Source: JAVBMP01 sp031552315
Lineage (GTDB): Bacteria > Desulfobacterota > Desulfovibrionia > Desulfovibrionales > Desulfovibrionaceae
NCBI GenBank assembly: GCA_031552315.1
Contig: JAVBMP010000135.1
Coordinates: forward strand, 1-43,923
Length of the DNA: 43,923 bases
Direction of reading: 5' to 3'
A program made the position numbers and the translations under genes. Shown here piece by piece: positions 7,785 through 16,526 of the stretch. The notes under the pieces are model-generated. The model was not told the origin of the DNA. It saw only the letters and a list, made by a program, of their open reading frames with translations, and made no database searches. Within the stretch, counting starts at the first letter, position 1, and each line of letters starts with the position of its first letter.

Positions 7785-9974
7785 ATGAAATATGTGATTA
7801 TTTCCAACCGCTTGCCATTTACCATAACCCACAAAAACGGCGGGCTGCATCTTGCGCGAAGCAGTGGGGGCCTGGCGACCGGGCTGGCTTCTTTGGAAAC
7901 CCCGGTAAAAAAATGCTGGGTGGGCTGGCCGGGCATGCCGGCGGCGAATGAGGAAGAACGCCAGCTTATAAACAGCCATATCAAAAAAAAGAGCCTGCGC
8001 CCGGTGCACCTTACAAGCGAACAGGTGCAAGACTATTATGAAGGGTACAGCAACGGCACCCTTTGGCCCCTGTGTCATTATTTTTACAGCTACATGCAAA
8101 GCGACGCCCGCTTTTGGAACGCCTACAAGGAAGTTAACCGCCTGTTTTGTGAAGAGGCCCTTAAGGTCATATCCCCTGGCGACATGGTGTGGGTGCATGA
8201 TTACCAGCTTATGCTGCTGCCCGCCATGATTCGTGAAAAAATGCCGGACGTGGGCATAGGCTACTTCCACCACATTCCCTTTCCGTCTTATGAACTTTTC
8301 CGTTGCCTGCCGGAACGGGCAGAGATTCTGCGCGGCCTGATGGGGGCGGATCTGGTGGGCTTTCATACCCATGAATACATGCGCCATTTCATAAACGCCC
8401 TTTACCGGGTGCTGGGGTTGCACTGCAATATCGATGAAGTGCGGCAAGATGGCCGGGTTACGCGCATGGAAGCCTTCCCCATGGGCATAAATTACAACCT
8501 TTACAACAAAGCGGCGGAACAACCGGCTGTGCTTCGGCATGTGGAAAAATTGCAGCGCAGCTTCGCGGGCTGCAAGGTTGTGCTTTCTGTAGACCGGCTG
8601 GACTACAGCAAGGGCATAATCAACCGTCTGAAGGCCTTTGCCAACTTTTTGGAACATAACCCGGAAATGCACAACAAAGTGGTGCTGCTGCTTATTGTGG
8701 TGCCCTCGCGTGACAGCGTAACGCGCTACGCGGAACTGAAAACGGAAATAGATACCATGATAGGTTCGGTCAACGGGCGCTTTTCCAGCCCGGGCTGGAC
8801 CCCGGTGCAATACTATTACCGTTCCCTTTCCTTCAACCACCTTGCCGCCATGTACAAATTGGCGGACGTGGCCCTTATTACGCCCCTGCGTGACGGCATG
8901 AACCTTATCGCCAAGGAATACCTGGCCGCCAAGGGGGGGTCCCCCGGCGTGCTGGTGTTCAGTGAAATGGCCGGGGCCGCGCTGGAATTGCCGGAAGCCG
9001 TCACCGTAAACCCCAATGACCTGGACGCCCTGGAAGAAGCCATTGGCAAGGCCCTGAACATGCCGGAGGATGAACAGCTTGCGGCCCTTCAACCCATGCA
9101 AAGGCACCTTGCCCGGCATACCGTAAGCCGCTGGGCGGAAAATTTTATGACAGAACTTAAGGACGTGCGGGCGCGCAACCGGGAAATAAGGGCCAAACTG
9201 CTGGAAGGGCGCAAGCTTGAAGCAGTGCGGCGGGCCTATAAAAAGGGCAAACGCCGCCTTTTGCTGCTGGATTATGACGGCACCTTGCGCGGCTTTGTGA
9301 AAAACCCGGCCAATGCCCAGCCCCCGCCCAGCCTTTTGGAACTGTTGCGCAAACTGGCGGAAGACCCGCGCAACCATATTATGATATGCAGCGGCCGCAC
9401 CAAAGAAAACCTTGAAAAGTGGCTGGGCGGCCTGAACATTGGCCTTTCCGCCGAACACGGGGCCTTTTACTATGAAGGCGGCATCTGGCGCAGCACCCTG
9501 CCGCAAGTTGAAGACCATGCATGGGATGAAGAAATCTTAAGCATTTTTGAACGCATTACAGATAAAACCCCGCGTTCCTATTTTGAAAAGAAAAGTACCG
9601 CCCTGGTCTGGCACTTCCGCGATGTGGACGACTGGCTGGCGGATTTGCGCGTTACCCAGCTTTTGCAGGTGCTTATGCGCCCCTGTGCCCGCAAGGGCTT
9701 GCAGATCATGCGCGGCAGCAAGATTGTAGAAGTAAAAAGCCCGGCCTGCAACAAGGGCACAGAGGCGCAACGCCTTTTGTCCGGGGCGGATTATGACTTC
9801 ATTCTGTGCATGGGCGACGATGTCACGGATGAAGACATGTTCGCCCTGCTTCCGCCAGAGGCCGTAAGCATAAAGGTGGGCGGCTTTTCAGATTCCGCCC
9901 GCTATCACCTTATGGCCCAAAATCAGGTGACGGGGTTTTTATCCGGTTTGACTTATTCCCCGTCCCGTGTTTAG
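7785..9974 (+). CDS. otsBA: Bifunctional trehalose-6-phosphate synthase/phosphatase
   Basis: 729 aa with two domains. Residues 1 to ~470 form a GT20 synthase joining UDP-glucose and glucose-6-phosphate: IISNRLP at the N-terminus, WVHDYQLMLLP, FHHIPFPS, GFHTHEY and VDRLDYSKGI. Residues ~490-729 form a HAD-type trehalose-6-phosphate phosphatase with the nucleophile motif LLDYDGTLRGF near 494 and the acidic GDDVTDEDMF near 675. Fusion allows direct hand-over of trehalose-6-phosphate and yields trehalose, an osmoprotectant. AAGGAG precedes ATG 7785. It is divergent from the GH15 gene, giving a compact make/break trehalose pair. Confidence 0.93.
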   Translation: MKYVIISNRLPFTITHKNGGLHLARSSGGLATGLASLETPVKKCWVGWPGMPAANEEERQLINSHIKKKSLRPVHLTSEQVQDYYEGYSNGTLWPLCHYFYSYMQSDARFWNAYKEVNRLFCEEALKVISPGDMVWVHDYQLMLLPAMIREKMPDVGIGYFHHIPFPSYELFRCLPERAEILRGLMGADLVGFHTHEYMRHFINALYRVLGLHCNIDEVRQDGRVTRMEAFPMGINYNLYNKAAEQPAVLRHVEKLQRSFAGCKVVLSVDRLDYSKGIINRLKAFANFLEHNPEMHNKVVLLLIVVPSRDSVTRYAELKTEIDTMIGSVNGRFSSPGWTPVQYYYRSLSFNHLAAMYKLADVALITPLRDGMNLIAKEYLAAKGGSPGVLVFSEMAGAALELPEAVTVNPNDLDALEEAIGKALNMPEDEQLAALQPMQRHLARHTVSRWAENFMTELKDVRARNREIRAKLLEGRKLEAVRRAYKKGKRRLLLLDYDGTLRGFVKNPANAQPPPSLLELLRKLAEDPRNHIMICSGRTKENLEKWLGGLNIGLSAEHGAFYYEGGIWRSTLPQVEDHAWDEEILSIFERITDKTPRSYFEKKSTALVWHFRDVDDWLADLRVTQLLQVLMRPCARKGLQIMRGSKIVEVKSPACNKGTEAQRLLSGADYDFILCMGDDVTDEDMFALLPPEAVSIKVGGFSDSARYHLMAQNQVTGFLSGLTYSPSRV

Positions 9975-10059
9975 CTAGTTGTAATTGCGCGTGTTACGCC
10001 CGGCGCATTGCGCGTCCATGGGGAAATTGCGCAACAATATTCCAAACAAGAGGTCTGTT

Positions 10060-10407
10060 ATGAAAAAAATCCTTGCCCTTTCCGCGTTGGCCCTGATCTT
10101 CGCCTATAGCGCGCCCCTTGTGTCGCAGGCCGCCTTCACTGGCCCCGGCCCGGCCCTTACTTCGGTAATCAAGGCCAAAGAAATGCATGACGATACCCCG
10201 GTAACCCTGCAGGGCAACATCGTTAAGCAGCTCAGCAATAAAAAATATGAATTTCATGACGCCACCGGCAGCATAACCATTGAAATTGACGACAACAAAT
10301 GGGGCGGCCTGGATATAAGCCCGTCCGACAAGGTGGAAATTACCGGCGAAGTGGACAAGGGCCGCAACAAGCTGGAAATTGAGGTGGATTCCATCCGCAA
10401 GCTTTAA
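10060..10407 (+). CDS. BOF-domain exported stress protein (YgiW/NirD family)
   Basis: 115 aa from ATG 10060, selected because it opens a clean signal peptide (MKKILALSALALIFAYSAPLVSQA, cleavage near residue 24) with AAGAGGT just upstream. The mature part is a bacterial OB-fold (BOF): VTLQGNIVKQLSNKKYEF, then DATGSITIEID, then ISPSDKVEITGEVDKG, ending in a basic/acidic strand. YgiW/YdeI-type proteins are periplasmic and linked to tolerance of peroxide, metals and cationic peptides; their exact ligand is unknown. It lies 30 bases before the dehydrogenase and may be co-transcribed with it. Confidence 0.85.
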   Translation: MKKILALSALALIFAYSAPLVSQAAFTGPGPALTSVIKAKEMHDDTPVTLQGNIVKQLSNKKYEFHDATGSITIEIDDNKWGGLDISPSDKVEITGEVDKGRNKLEIEVDSIRKL

Positions 10408-10437
10408 CTGCCCGAGCGCCTTATTCGGAGGGACAAA

Positions 10438-11406
10438 GTGGAAAAAATGAATATTGTGTTTCTTGATCTGGGCACTGTGGGGCATGACCTGCCCTTGCCG
10501 GATTTTGCCTCTTTGGGCGAAGTTACCGTCCATGAAAGCACAGCCCCGCATGAAGTGGCCGACCGCATCAAAAACGCCGACATCGTGCTTACCAACAAGG
10601 TCACCCTTACGGCGGAACTGGTGCAAAACGCCCCGCGCCTGAAGTATATAGGCACAGTGGCCACAGGCTACAACCAGGTGGATTTGGCCGCGGCCTCGGC
10701 GCGGAAGATTCCGGTCTGCAACGTGCCCAACTATTCCACGCAATCTGTGGTGCAGCACACCTTTGGGCTTATCTTCAGCCTGGCCGGCGCTTTCAGCCGG
10801 CACTTGAAGGCCGTGGCGGATGGGGAATGGGTAAGCAGCCGGCATTTTTGCTTCTGGAAGGCCCCGGTGCTGGAAATGGCTGGTAAGACCATAGGTGTGG
10901 TGGGCTTTGGCGATACCGGGCAGGGCGTGGCCCGCCTGGCGCATTGCCTTGGCATGAAGGTGCTGGCCTATGCCCCGCGCCCCAAACCCCTGCCGGACTA
11001 TCAACCCTTTGCCTTTACCGGGCTGGATGAGATTTTTACCCAGTCTGACGTGGTTACCCTGCATTGCCCCCTTACGCCGGAAAATACCGGCATGGTGAAC
11101 CTTGCAAGGTTGCGCGGCATGAAGCGCAGCGCCTTTTTCATAAACTGCGCGCGCGGCCCGCTGGTGAACGAGGCCGACCTGGCCCAGGCCCTGCATGAAG
11201 GGCTTATAGCCGGGGCCGGGCTGGATGTGGTATGCAAAGAACCCATGGAGGCCGGCAACCCGTTGCTGAAGGCCCCCAACTGCCTTATAACCCCGCACAT
11301 AGCCTGGGCCAGCGTGGAAGCCAGAACCCGCCTGATGCAGGGCGTTTTTGACAACATCAAAAACTGGACTTTGGGCAAGCCAAGCAATGTAAGAAACAGT
11401 TTCTGA
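10438..11406 (+). CDS. D-2-hydroxyacid dehydrogenase (glycerate dehydrogenase-like)
   Basis: 322 aa from GTG 10438, which has GGAGGG at the right 5-base spacing; an ATG nine bases downstream is badly spaced. The fold is the 2-hydroxyacid dehydrogenase type: substrate segment YIGTVATGYNQVD, the Rossmann loop VVGFGDTGQGVA, the NCARGPLVNEADL signature and the catalytic His in LITPHIAWAS. The sequence style matches HprA/glycerate dehydrogenases that interconvert hydroxypyruvate and D-glycerate with NAD(P)H. Pyruvate or other 2-keto acids remain possible. Confidence 0.85.
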   Translation: MEKMNIVFLDLGTVGHDLPLPDFASLGEVTVHESTAPHEVADRIKNADIVLTNKVTLTAELVQNAPRLKYIGTVATGYNQVDLAAASARKIPVCNVPNYSTQSVVQHTFGLIFSLAGAFSRHLKAVADGEWVSSRHFCFWKAPVLEMAGKTIGVVGFGDTGQGVARLAHCLGMKVLAYAPRPKPLPDYQPFAFTGLDEIFTQSDVVTLHCPLTPENTGMVNLARLRGMKRSAFFINCARGPLVNEADLAQALHEGLIAGAGLDVVCKEPMEAGNPLLKAPNCLITPHIAWASVEARTRLMQGVFDNIKNWTLGKPSNVRNSF

Positions 11407-11417
11407 AAAAACGCAGC

Positions 11418-11471
11418 CAATAAAGATAATGTCCTGTTTTACCTTGGTAAAACAGGACATTATCTTTATTG
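11418..11471. terminator. Perfect 26-bp inverted repeat with 2-base loop
   Basis: The arms 11418-11443 and 11446-11471 are fully complementary around a TT centre, beginning CAATAAAGATAATGTCCTG. It starts 11 bases after the dehydrogenase stop and so would stall transcription in both directions. The arm length and perfection are far beyond an ordinary intrinsic terminator, and no T-run follows. An alternative is a recent palindromic insertion. Confidence 0.6.
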
Positions 11472-11494
11472 CTGGCCCTGCCGGGGTTCCCCAA

Positions 11495-11642
11495 GGGAGA
11501 CCGTTGCACAATGAGAATTTTTGTTCTTTTACAAGGAGTGCGAGGTCCGTGCGTAGGGAGTATATTCAAGCATATATGACCTTCGCGCGGGACGAAGCAC
11601 GACGCAGTAAAAGGGCAAAAAGGCCATTGTGCAATGGTCTCC
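11495..11642. repeat. Composite element: diverged long-hairpin unit bounded by palindrome a
   Basis: The left end is GGAGACCGTTGCACAATG (11496-11513). The right end (11622-11642) is its inverted counterpart, GGCCATTGTGCAATGGTCTCC. Between them, read on the minus strand, is a diverged relative of the long-hairpin element: TTTTTGCCC...ACTGCGTC, then GGTCATATATGCTTGAATATACT where the other copies have GGTCGARTACCATAAGAGTAYACT. The unit therefore resembles a small mobile element with ~18-bp terminal inverted repeats made of palindrome a. Confidence 0.65.
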
Positions 11643-11719
11643 AAGGGGGTCACCCCCCTTGGGCGGGGTGCAGGGGCAGCGCCCCTGCCCGCCGGAGGCG
11701 TTTTTGCATCCCCGGCTGC
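11643..11719 (-). terminator. GC-rich hairpins downstream of rlpA
   Basis: Two hairpins follow the rlpA stop on the minus strand: GCAGGGGC-AGC-GCCCCTGC (11670-11688) and AAGGGGG/CCCCCTT around 11643-11660. There is no strong T-run, so termination is plausible but not assured. The second hairpin resembles the one at 35841-35863. Confidence 0.4.
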
Positions 11720-12568
11720 CTAATCCGCCATAACAATCATGGTGGAATAGCGTCCGCGCAGGCGCTGGTTGGCCTGTTCGGCCTGGGCCACGTTGCTGAA
11801 CGGCCCGGCCTGCACCCGCCAGAGTTTGCGGTCTGCCGTGTACTGCACGCGGGAACCCATGCCGTTGTTATTGATTTGCCGCGCCAGGGATTGAGCGTTC
11901 TGTTTTTCAGAAAACGCCCCCACCTGCACGTAATATTTGCCGTTGCCGCCAGATGGCGCGGGCGTTGGCGCGGGCGGCAGCTTCTTTTCCGCCGTTTGCG
12001 TGCCTGCCGGGGTGGTTTTGGGCGGCGCTTGGCCGGTGTTTGTGGCAATGGGGGGCAGGGTTTCCACCGGGTTCGGGTTTATGGTGTTTATGGCCTCTAC
12101 CCGCACACGGGCCGTGCCGTTGCCCATCATGCCAAGTTTTTCCGCCCCGCTTTTGGTCAGGTCTATAACCCGGTCATCCACAAAGGGGCCACGGTCGTTT
12201 ACGCGCACAACAATGCTGCGTCCGTTGTCCAGGTTGGTTACCTTCACATTGGTATCAAAGGGCAGCACCCGGTGCGCGGCCGTCATGTCGAACATGTTGT
12301 ACTGTTCACCATTGGCAGTGGTTTTTCCATGAAACCCCGGCCCATACCAGGAAGCTACCCCGGTTTCTCTAAAACCGTGGGCATGGGCCAGCGGGTAGTA
12401 GGTTTGCCCGTTTATGGTGTATGGTTTGCTGCCCCTGGCCGGTTTTACGGCGTAGTTGCCCATTTCGGTATCTATTTCTTCCGGGTGCCGGGCGCAACCG
12501 GCCCCATAAAGGCTTATAGTGGTGCCGGTAAGCAGCACCACAGCTTTTTGCAGATAATTTTTAATCAT
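11720..12568 (-). CDS. rlpA: RlpA-like lytic transglycosylase lipoprotein with SPOR domain
   Basis: 282 aa. The N-terminal signal ends in the lipobox LYGAGC, predicting a lipidated, outer-membrane-anchored protein. The central double-psi beta-barrel has GVASWYGPGFHGKTTANGE, the TAAHRVLPFDT segment and RVNDRGPFVDDRVIDLT, all standard for RlpA. The last ~75 residues form a SPOR domain (YYVQVGAFSEKQNAQSLA) that binds denuded septal peptidoglycan. RlpA cleaves such glycan strands during daughter-cell separation in some species. A Pro/Ala/Thr-rich linker joins the domains. GGAGG stands upstream of ATG 12568. The gene is monocistronic by position. Confidence 0.92.
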   Translation of the reverse strand: MIKNYLQKAVVLLTGTTISLYGAGCARHPEEIDTEMGNYAVKPARGSKPYTINGQTYYPLAHAHGFRETGVASWYGPGFHGKTTANGEQYNMFDMTAAHRVLPFDTNVKVTNLDNGRSIVVRVNDRGPFVDDRVIDLTKSGAEKLGMMGNGTARVRVEAINTINPNPVETLPPIATNTGQAPPKTTPAGTQTAEKKLPPAPTPAPSGGNGKYYVQVGAFSEKQNAQSLARQINNNGMGSRVQYTADRKLWRVQAGPFSNVAQAEQANQRLRGRYSTMIVMAD

Positions 12569-12702
12569 TCCATATAACCTCCAGTCGCTTCCGGCATGGG
12601 GGCCAGGCGGGCGTGCGGCAGGGCGGCGCGTTCAGGCCCCAAAGGGCATGAAACAGGCGTGGGCCGGGCCTTGCGTTGGCTTTGTCCAGATGGTGTCATC
12701 CA

Positions 12703-12828
12703 GAGCATTTTACGATTGAAATGAGTGAATCGCCCGGCAAGTATTTGAAGACAAAGCCTTGCCGCAAAATAGCCGCATGTAAGCCTTGCTCGCCGTTAAA
12801 CGACTATTTCAAGCGTAACCCACTCTAA
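12703..12828. repeat. Multi-hairpin element (family b), copy 1, diverged
   Basis: Begins AGAGCATTTTACGATTGAAATGAGTGAAT and ends AAACGACTATTTCAAGCGTAACCCACTCTA. It has the same order of internal stems as the copies at 17781, 36212 and 39941 but more substitutions. The left end lacks the TA seen in the others. It lies between the divergently oriented 5' side of rlpA and the 3' end of the YbjQ-like gene. A further hairpin, ATGGAACAA/TTGTTCCAT, abuts it at 12828-12856; nothing else is seen in 12569-12966. Confidence 0.8.
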
Positions 12829-12966
12829 TGGAACAAGTATTTTCATGTTGTTCCATTTGGCAAAAGAATAAAGAGTGAAAACAATTCACAAATGAAATTG
12901 GCGTATTGCCCTGCAAGGACGTTTTTTACGTCAAAGCGGCAGGCCCGGCGGGGCCTTCACGCCGCA

Positions 12967-13332
12967 TCAGGCGCTAAGTGAAAGCCCGCCGGAAGAGGCG
13001 TGCGCCCCTTCAAACTGCACGGCAGTACCGTAACAGGTAAAAAATTTGCTGCCGTCCGGGTGGAAGGCCACCTGTTCCTGATACCCGATAATGGCCTGCG
13101 CGCCCTTGTTTACCGCGCGGGTGGCCATGCCGAAAAAGGCTTCTTCAGAATCATAGCCGCGGCAGACCACAAGGCCCAGCACCCGGCCTATCTTGCGTTC
13201 ATCACCAAGGGCGGGGGTGGTTACCACGGGAAAGCGCCCGGTGGAAAACAGTTCCTTCACCCGGTCAAAGTTTTCAGTTTTGGCATTGCTCTTCTTGGTC
13301 TTTTTTTCGTTGCCGCTCATAAGAAAGAACAT
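12967..13332 (-). CDS. Small YbjQ-like (heavy-metal-binding domain fold) protein
   Basis: 121 aa from ATG 13332, which has GGAGG at 5-base spacing; a longer TTG reading is disfavoured. After a short Lys/Asn-rich head, the protein shows the YbjQ/DUF74-like pattern: GRVLGLVVCRGYDSEEAFFGMATRAV, then NKGAQAIIGYQEQVAFH, then KFFTCYGTAVQFE. In YbjQ-type proteins the equivalent strands build a pentameric ring of unknown function. It has two conserved-looking Cys (VVCRG and FTCYG). The C-terminal Ser/Gly/Ala tail appears flexible. Family membership is by motif resemblance only. Confidence 0.6.
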   Translation of the reverse strand: MFFLMSGNEKKTKKSNAKTENFDRVKELFSTGRFPVVTTPALGDERKIGRVLGLVVCRGYDSEEAFFGMATRAVNKGAQAIIGYQEQVAFHPDGSKFFTCYGTAVQFEGAHASSGGLSLSA

Positions 13333-13779
13333 ATTATCCTCCAAATGCCCACAAACAGTGGCGCGTTATTTTTTGCAAGATGGAAAGGTAAAATTTGCAG
13401 TTGCCAAAATATATGCAAACAAGGTGCCACTTCCAGTAATACGCTGTTAATGAAAGGTATTTTTTCTAGACTTTCTTTTTTGGCAGGGGCATAGGCAAAA
13501 TTTTGACCCGGAATTGCATTTGCCAAAGCCGCTTCTTTGCATTATATCTTCTCAATTAGGACAAAATTGGCCTGCAACGGCCATCTTGTACTGACGGCGG
13601 CAAACTTGCAAAGCCGCTGTCCGCTGCTGAGGGGCAGGCGAAATTTGCGTATTGCGCAACGCTGATATGAGCGCGTTGAAGTTTAAATGTTCCTGTTGCG
13701 GGAAGTGTTGCCCGCCAACCCTTCATAAACTTTAAAAAAGGCCGTGGGGCAAACAAGCCCGCCAAAGGCCGGAGTTCCA
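13333..13779. other. Intergenic region upstream of secA
   Basis: This 447-base divergent gap holds the promoters of secA and of the YbjQ-like gene. I see no confident promoter, tRNA or known riboswitch. TTGCGTATTGCGCAACGC near 13646 contains a degenerate half of the dispersed palindrome core. Confidence 0.4.
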
Positions 13780-16407
13780 ATGTTCAAGTTTATCGCGCGT
13801 AAAATTTTTGGTTCCAAAAATGAACGTTATATAAAAAAGATTCGGCCCCTGCTGCAAGAAATCAACAAGCTGGAAGAACGCTGCGCCGCGCTTGCCGACG
13901 CCGACTTCCCCGCGCTTATAAGCAAATACAAGGAAGAAGCGCAAAACGGGCGCAGCCTGGACAGCCTGCTGCCGGAAGTGTTCGCCCTGGTGCGTGAAGC
14001 AGGCAAGCGCGTGCTGGACATGCGCCACTTTGACGTGCAGCTTGTGGGCGGCATTGTGCTGCACAACGGCAAAATTGCTGAAATGCGCACCGGTGAAGGC
14101 AAAACCCTTGTGGCTACCCTGCCGGTGGTGCTGAACTCGCTTTCCGGCAAGGGCGTGCACGTGGTCACGGTAAACGACTACCTGGCCCGGCGTGACGCGG
14201 AATGGATGGGCCGCCTGTACAACTTCCTTGGCCTTAGCGTGGGCGTTATCGTGCACGGGCTTAGCGACGCGGAACGCAAGGCGGCCTACGGCGCGGACAT
14301 AACCTACGGCACCAACAATGAATTCGGCTTTGACTACCTGCGCGACAACATGAAGTTTTACCCGGAACATCTGGTGCAGCGCGGGCACAACTTCGCCATT
14401 GTGGATGAAGTGGACTCCATCCTTATAGACGAAGCCAGAACCCCGCTGATCATTTCCGGCCCGTCTGAAGATTCCACAGACCTTTACCGCAAGATAGATT
14501 CCATAATCCCGCGCCTTCAGGCGGAAACGGAATACGTGGTGGATGAAAAGGCCCGTACCGCTACCCTTACGGAAGAAGGCGTGGCCAAGGTGGAACACCT
14601 GCTGCGCGTAGACAACTTGTTTGACCCGCAGAACATTTCCTTGCAACACCACGTCTTGCAGGCCCTTAAGGCCCACAAGGTGTTCAAGCGGGATGTGGAT
14701 TATATAGTCAATGAAGGCCAGGTGGTAATTGTTGATGAATTTACCGGCCGCACCATGCCGGGCCGCCGTTTTTCGGACGGGCTGCACCAGGCGCTTGAAG
14801 CCAAGGAAAATGTGAAGGTAGAGGCGGAAAACCAAACCCTGGCCTCCATCACCTTCCAAAACTACTTCCGCCTTTATGACAAACTTTCCGGCATGACCGG
14901 CACGGCAGATACCGAAGCCGTGGAATTTCATGAAGTATACCGCCTTGAAGTCCTAAGCATACCCACGCACCGCCCCATGATACGCAACGACATGGCGGAT
15001 TTGGTCTACCGCAGCAAAGATGAAAAATATCAGGCTATTATAGAAGAAATTTCCGGCCTTTACCAAAAAGGCCAGCCTGTGCTGGTGGGCACCATTTCCA
15101 TTGAAATTTCCGAGCTGATTTCTGAAAAGCTCAAAAAAGCCAATATCCCGCATAACGTGCTAAACGCCAAACAGCATGACAAGGAAGCCGCCATCATCGC
15201 GGAGGCCGGGCAGCGCGGCAAGGTTACCGTTGCCACCAACATGGCGGGCCGCGGCACCGACATTGTGCTGGGCGAAGGCGTGCGTGAACTGGGCGGCCTG
15301 CACATTCTGGGTACAGAAAGGCATGAAAGCCGCCGCATAGACAACCAGTTGCGCGGCCGTTCCGGCCGTCAGGGCGACCCCGGTTCATCCCGCTTCTACC
15401 TGTCGCTTGAAGATGACCTGATGCGCCTTTTCGGGGCGGACAGGCACATAAAGCTTATGGAAAGCCTGGGCCTTAAAGACGGTGAAGCCATTGAGCACAA
15501 GCTTATCAGCAAGGCCATTCAAAACGCGCAAAAGCGGGTGGAAGGCCACAACTTTGAAATACGTAAATCCTTGCTGGATTTTGACAACGTAATGAACCAG
15601 CAGCGCGAGGTTGTTTACACCCTGCGCCGCGAAGCCATGAACGCGCCGGACCTGGAAAGCCGGGTGGAAGAATTTGTAAGCGGCGTGCTTGAAGATATAT
15701 ACGCCCCGGTAGAAGCCGCCAAAGGCCCGCTGGAAGAAGATCAGCATGAAATGATCCTGTCGCAGTTGGAAGAAGTTGCCAACCTGAACCGCGACCAGCT
15801 TGCCGCCTTGCAAAGCGCCAAGGGCCTGCCCGCCATGGAAGCGGTAAAAGATGAAATAATCAAGGGCTTTGATATAAACCTGCGCCAGGTTATGCAGGAA
15901 CGCTACATCGACCTTTTGCGCTACTTCACTTTGGAAGAGCTGGACAGGGCCTGGAAGGAACATTTGCTGAACATGGATCACCTGCGTGACGGCATTGGCC
16001 TGCGCGGCTACGGCCAGCGCGATCCCAAGCAGGAATACAAGCGGGAAGGCTTTGCCATGTTCCAGGACATGCTGGAACGCATTCGGGAAAATGTGGTGAA
16101 AATCCTTACCCACTTGCGTTTGCATGTGCAGGAAGCCGCCCCGGCTGTGGAAGTGGATGCGGAAGCGGCGGTGGAAGCGGAAGCCCGGGCGGAAGAGCCT
16201 GAAAGCCGCAACCAGCCCGCAAAGGGCGGGGCCGCGCTGGAACTGAAGCACAAGGAAACCACGGCCCTTTCCTATTCCGGCGCGGCGGCGGAAGCCGCCC
16301 GCAAGGCCCCGGTAAAGCGTGAAAGCCCCAAAGTGGGGCGTAATGATGACTGCCCCTGCGGCAGCGGGAAAAAATACAAAAAGTGCTGCGGGGCCGGGCA
16401 GCAGTAA
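13780..16407 (+). CDS. secA: Preprotein translocase ATPase SecA
   Basis: 875 aa from ATG 13780 (GGAG six bases upstream; a longer in-frame ATG at 13744 adds residues foreign to SecA). The motor that pushes unfolded preproteins through SecYEG. Walker A is MRTGEGKT at 102-109, followed by the DEAD-type motif IVDEVDSILIDEARTPL near 207, the preprotein cross-linking region, TVATNMAGRGTDIVLGEGV and the LRGRSGRQGDPGSS motif of NBD2. The C-terminus ends with a SEC-C zinc finger CPCGSGKKYKKCCG that binds SecB or phospholipid. An acidic Ala/Glu-rich linker (around 790-830) is species-specific. Full length. Confidence 0.97.
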   Translation: MFKFIARKIFGSKNERYIKKIRPLLQEINKLEERCAALADADFPALISKYKEEAQNGRSLDSLLPEVFALVREAGKRVLDMRHFDVQLVGGIVLHNGKIAEMRTGEGKTLVATLPVVLNSLSGKGVHVVTVNDYLARRDAEWMGRLYNFLGLSVGVIVHGLSDAERKAAYGADITYGTNNEFGFDYLRDNMKFYPEHLVQRGHNFAIVDEVDSILIDEARTPLIISGPSEDSTDLYRKIDSIIPRLQAETEYVVDEKARTATLTEEGVAKVEHLLRVDNLFDPQNISLQHHVLQALKAHKVFKRDVDYIVNEGQVVIVDEFTGRTMPGRRFSDGLHQALEAKENVKVEAENQTLASITFQNYFRLYDKLSGMTGTADTEAVEFHEVYRLEVLSIPTHRPMIRNDMADLVYRSKDEKYQAIIEEISGLYQKGQPVLVGTISIEISELISEKLKKANIPHNVLNAKQHDKEAAIIAEAGQRGKVTVATNMAGRGTDIVLGEGVRELGGLHILGTERHESRRIDNQLRGRSGRQGDPGSSRFYLSLEDDLMRLFGADRHIKLMESLGLKDGEAIEHKLISKAIQNAQKRVEGHNFEIRKSLLDFDNVMNQQREVVYTLRREAMNAPDLESRVEEFVSGVLEDIYAPVEAAKGPLEEDQHEMILSQLEEVANLNRDQLAALQSAKGLPAMEAVKDEIIKGFDINLRQVMQERYIDLLRYFTLEELDRAWKEHLLNMDHLRDGIGLRGYGQRDPKQEYKREGFAMFQDMLERIRENVVKILTHLRLHVQEAAPAVEVDAEAAVEAEARAEEPESRNQPAKGGAALELKHKETTALSYSGAAAEAARKAPVKRESPKVGRNDDCPCGSGKKYKKCCGAGQQ

Positions 16408-16526
16408 GCCTGCCGGCAACACCCGCGTTAAACATGCAAAAGGGAATCCGGCTGTTGGGGAAGCCGCAAGTGCCGTAAGCCTTGCGGAAACAGCCGGGCT
16501 GTATGGGTGGAAAGGCTGGATTATAA

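Noticed and set aside
7695..9518. 607-codon open frame antisense to otsBA
   Set aside because: The plus strand encodes a well-conserved trehalose enzyme over the same bases; the antisense product looks random (rich in His, Phe, Gly).
9994..11511. 505-codon antisense open frame over the BOF and dehydrogenase genes
   Set aside because: It crosses two real genes and the perfect palindrome and has no plausible start or domain.
11429..12577. Plus-strand open frame running through the palindrome region and antisense to rlpA
   Set aside because: It covers repeat DNA and the reverse of a clear RlpA gene, with no domain.
13333..13779. tRNA, SRP RNA or riboswitch upstream of secA
   Set aside because: No cloverleaf, SRP loop or known aptamer pattern could be drawn.
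13732..14931. Antisense open frame over the 5' half of secA
   Set aside because: secA is unmistakable on the plus strand; the antisense frame is a shadow.
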